Notes under the pieces: generated by a model
Told to the model about the DNA's origin: nothing
What the model saw: the letters and a program-made list of their open reading frames with translations, nothing else
The model's database searches: none
Assembly (NCBI GenBank): GCA_964415795.1
Contig: CAYQBN010000009.1
Span: forward strand, 57,744 to 121,743
From: CALITV01 sp964415795
GTDB taxonomy: Bacteria > UBP6 > UBA1177 > JAKLFG01
Direction: 5' to 3'
DNA length: 64,000 nucleotides
Translations under genes and position numbers: made by a program
Shown: positions 63,726 through 64,000 of the stretch, in pieces
Layout of the letters: each line of letters begins with the position of its first letter
How positions within the stretch are numbered: position 1 is the stretch's first letter

Positions 63726-64000
63726 TGGGCACCTCCCGTTCCGCTCTTGTTCTTTTCTTCCGCCTCCCGCTTGAGCCGCTCATAAAGTTCATAATAGTCT
63801 TCTTTCTTTTCCTTCTTGTCGTTTTTCCCCTCTTCTTTTTCCTTTCCCTTCTCTTTCTCCTTTTCTTTCTCTTTCTCCGTCGTAGTCACCGGCTTTACCG
63901 GCTCAACAGGAACAGTCTCCGCCTTGGCCGGTGAAGTCGCCGTCGGAGCCGGCGCGGGGGCTGGCTTCGGCACCGGGGCAGGAGCAGGAACCGGCGCGGG
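63722..64000 (-). CDS. Pro/Ala-rich and Lys/Glu-rich protein, N-terminus outside the window
   Basis: The frame runs open to the right edge; 92 C-terminal residues are visible. Proline-alanine repeats (PAPVPAPAPVPKPAPAPAP) lead to VPVEPVKPV, a Lys/Glu run (KEKEKEKEKGKEK) and a charged end DYYELYERLKREAEEK. The proline part could span the periplasm as in TonB-like proteins. It is coupled to the OmpA gene by an ATGA overlap. Family unknown. Confidence 0.7.
   Translation of the reverse strand, partial: PAPVPAPAPVPKPAPAPAPTATSPAKAETVPVEPVKPVTTTEKEKEKEKEKGKEKEEGKNDKKEKKEDYYELYERLKREAEEKNKSGTGGAQ

Noticed and set aside
62409..63785. 458-aa hydrophobic open frame on the plus strand
   Set aside because: It is the complement of the Asp-codon-rich TSP3 repeats, which give Ile/Val codons on the other strand.

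Overview
The window reads as chromosomal DNA of a Gram-negative, probably anaerobic or microaerophilic bacterium with Myxococcota/deltaproteobacterial affinities. The main evidence is: many Asp-rich secreted lipoproteins; a CFI-box protein joined to a myxobacterial-type outer-membrane barrel; a myxobacterial-type PilZ domain protein; an OmpA protein with thrombospondin type 3 repeats; and two oxygen-sensitive enzyme systems (indolepyruvate:ferredoxin oxidoreductase and the class III ribonucleotide reductase NrdD/NrdG). The lineage is inferred from domain types; no rRNA gene is present. I saw no tRNA, rRNA, CRISPR array, prophage or insertion sequence. Genes are densely packed, with many 1-8 bp overlaps.

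Layout. 1-2.05 kb (minus): DUF58-MoxR pair, cut by the left edge. 2.1-12.7 kb (plus): iorAB, a lipoprotein, adenosine deaminase, HU, a ThiE-like protein with thiC and birA, a lipoprotein and a processive glycosyltransferase. 12.7-16.7 kb (minus): asd, the CFI-box/barrel fusion and truA. 16.9-26.4 kb: MFS exporter, peroxiredoxin with a histone-H1-like tail, nitrilase, PLP-dependent sulfur enzyme, and the heat-shock operon hrcA-grpE-dnaK-dnaJ. 26.4-28.6 kb (minus): two Asp-rich lipoproteins. 28.7-31.5 kb (plus): def-fmt-rsmB. 31.6-35.1 kb (minus): carbamoyltransferase, DUF5989 and SxtJ genes, a lipoprotein, and a small secreted protein with a repeat resembling the 7(1) septoil knot. 35.2-37.3 kb (plus): lipoprotein and lgt. 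37.3-40.3 kb (minus): nrdD in two parts plus nrdG, behind apparent NrdR boxes. 40.6-42.1 kb: cysS. 42.1-49.3 kb (minus): large lipoprotein, ornithine aminotransferase, a lone GH13-type C-terminal beta domain, and an HlyD/ABC-2 export cluster without an ATPase. 49.5 kb: hypoxanthine-DNA glycosylase. 50.1-54.5 kb (minus): fabG-acpP-fabF-fabH-fabD. 54.7-57.9 kb (plus): lipoprotein-assembly-like/sulfatase-modifying-factor-like fusion, bioA and rpmB. 57.9-64 kb (minus): cell-envelope genes (EF-hand-like lipoprotein, S41 protease, PilZ, OmpA/TSP3, and a partial Pro/Ala/Lys/Glu-rich protein).

The strongest signals for follow-up are as follows. A shared palindromic operator lies just downstream of the -10 boxes of both fab promoters. 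NrdD is split by a single in-frame stop, leaving the glycyl-radical loop as a separate 74-aa protein with its own ribosome site. A CFI-box protein and an outer-membrane barrel are fused through what looks like a second signal peptide. The ferredoxin domain of IorA has lost the second cysteine of both cluster motifs. A small repeat protein follows the 7(1)-knot pattern. Most promoters I could see have a 16-bp spacer.
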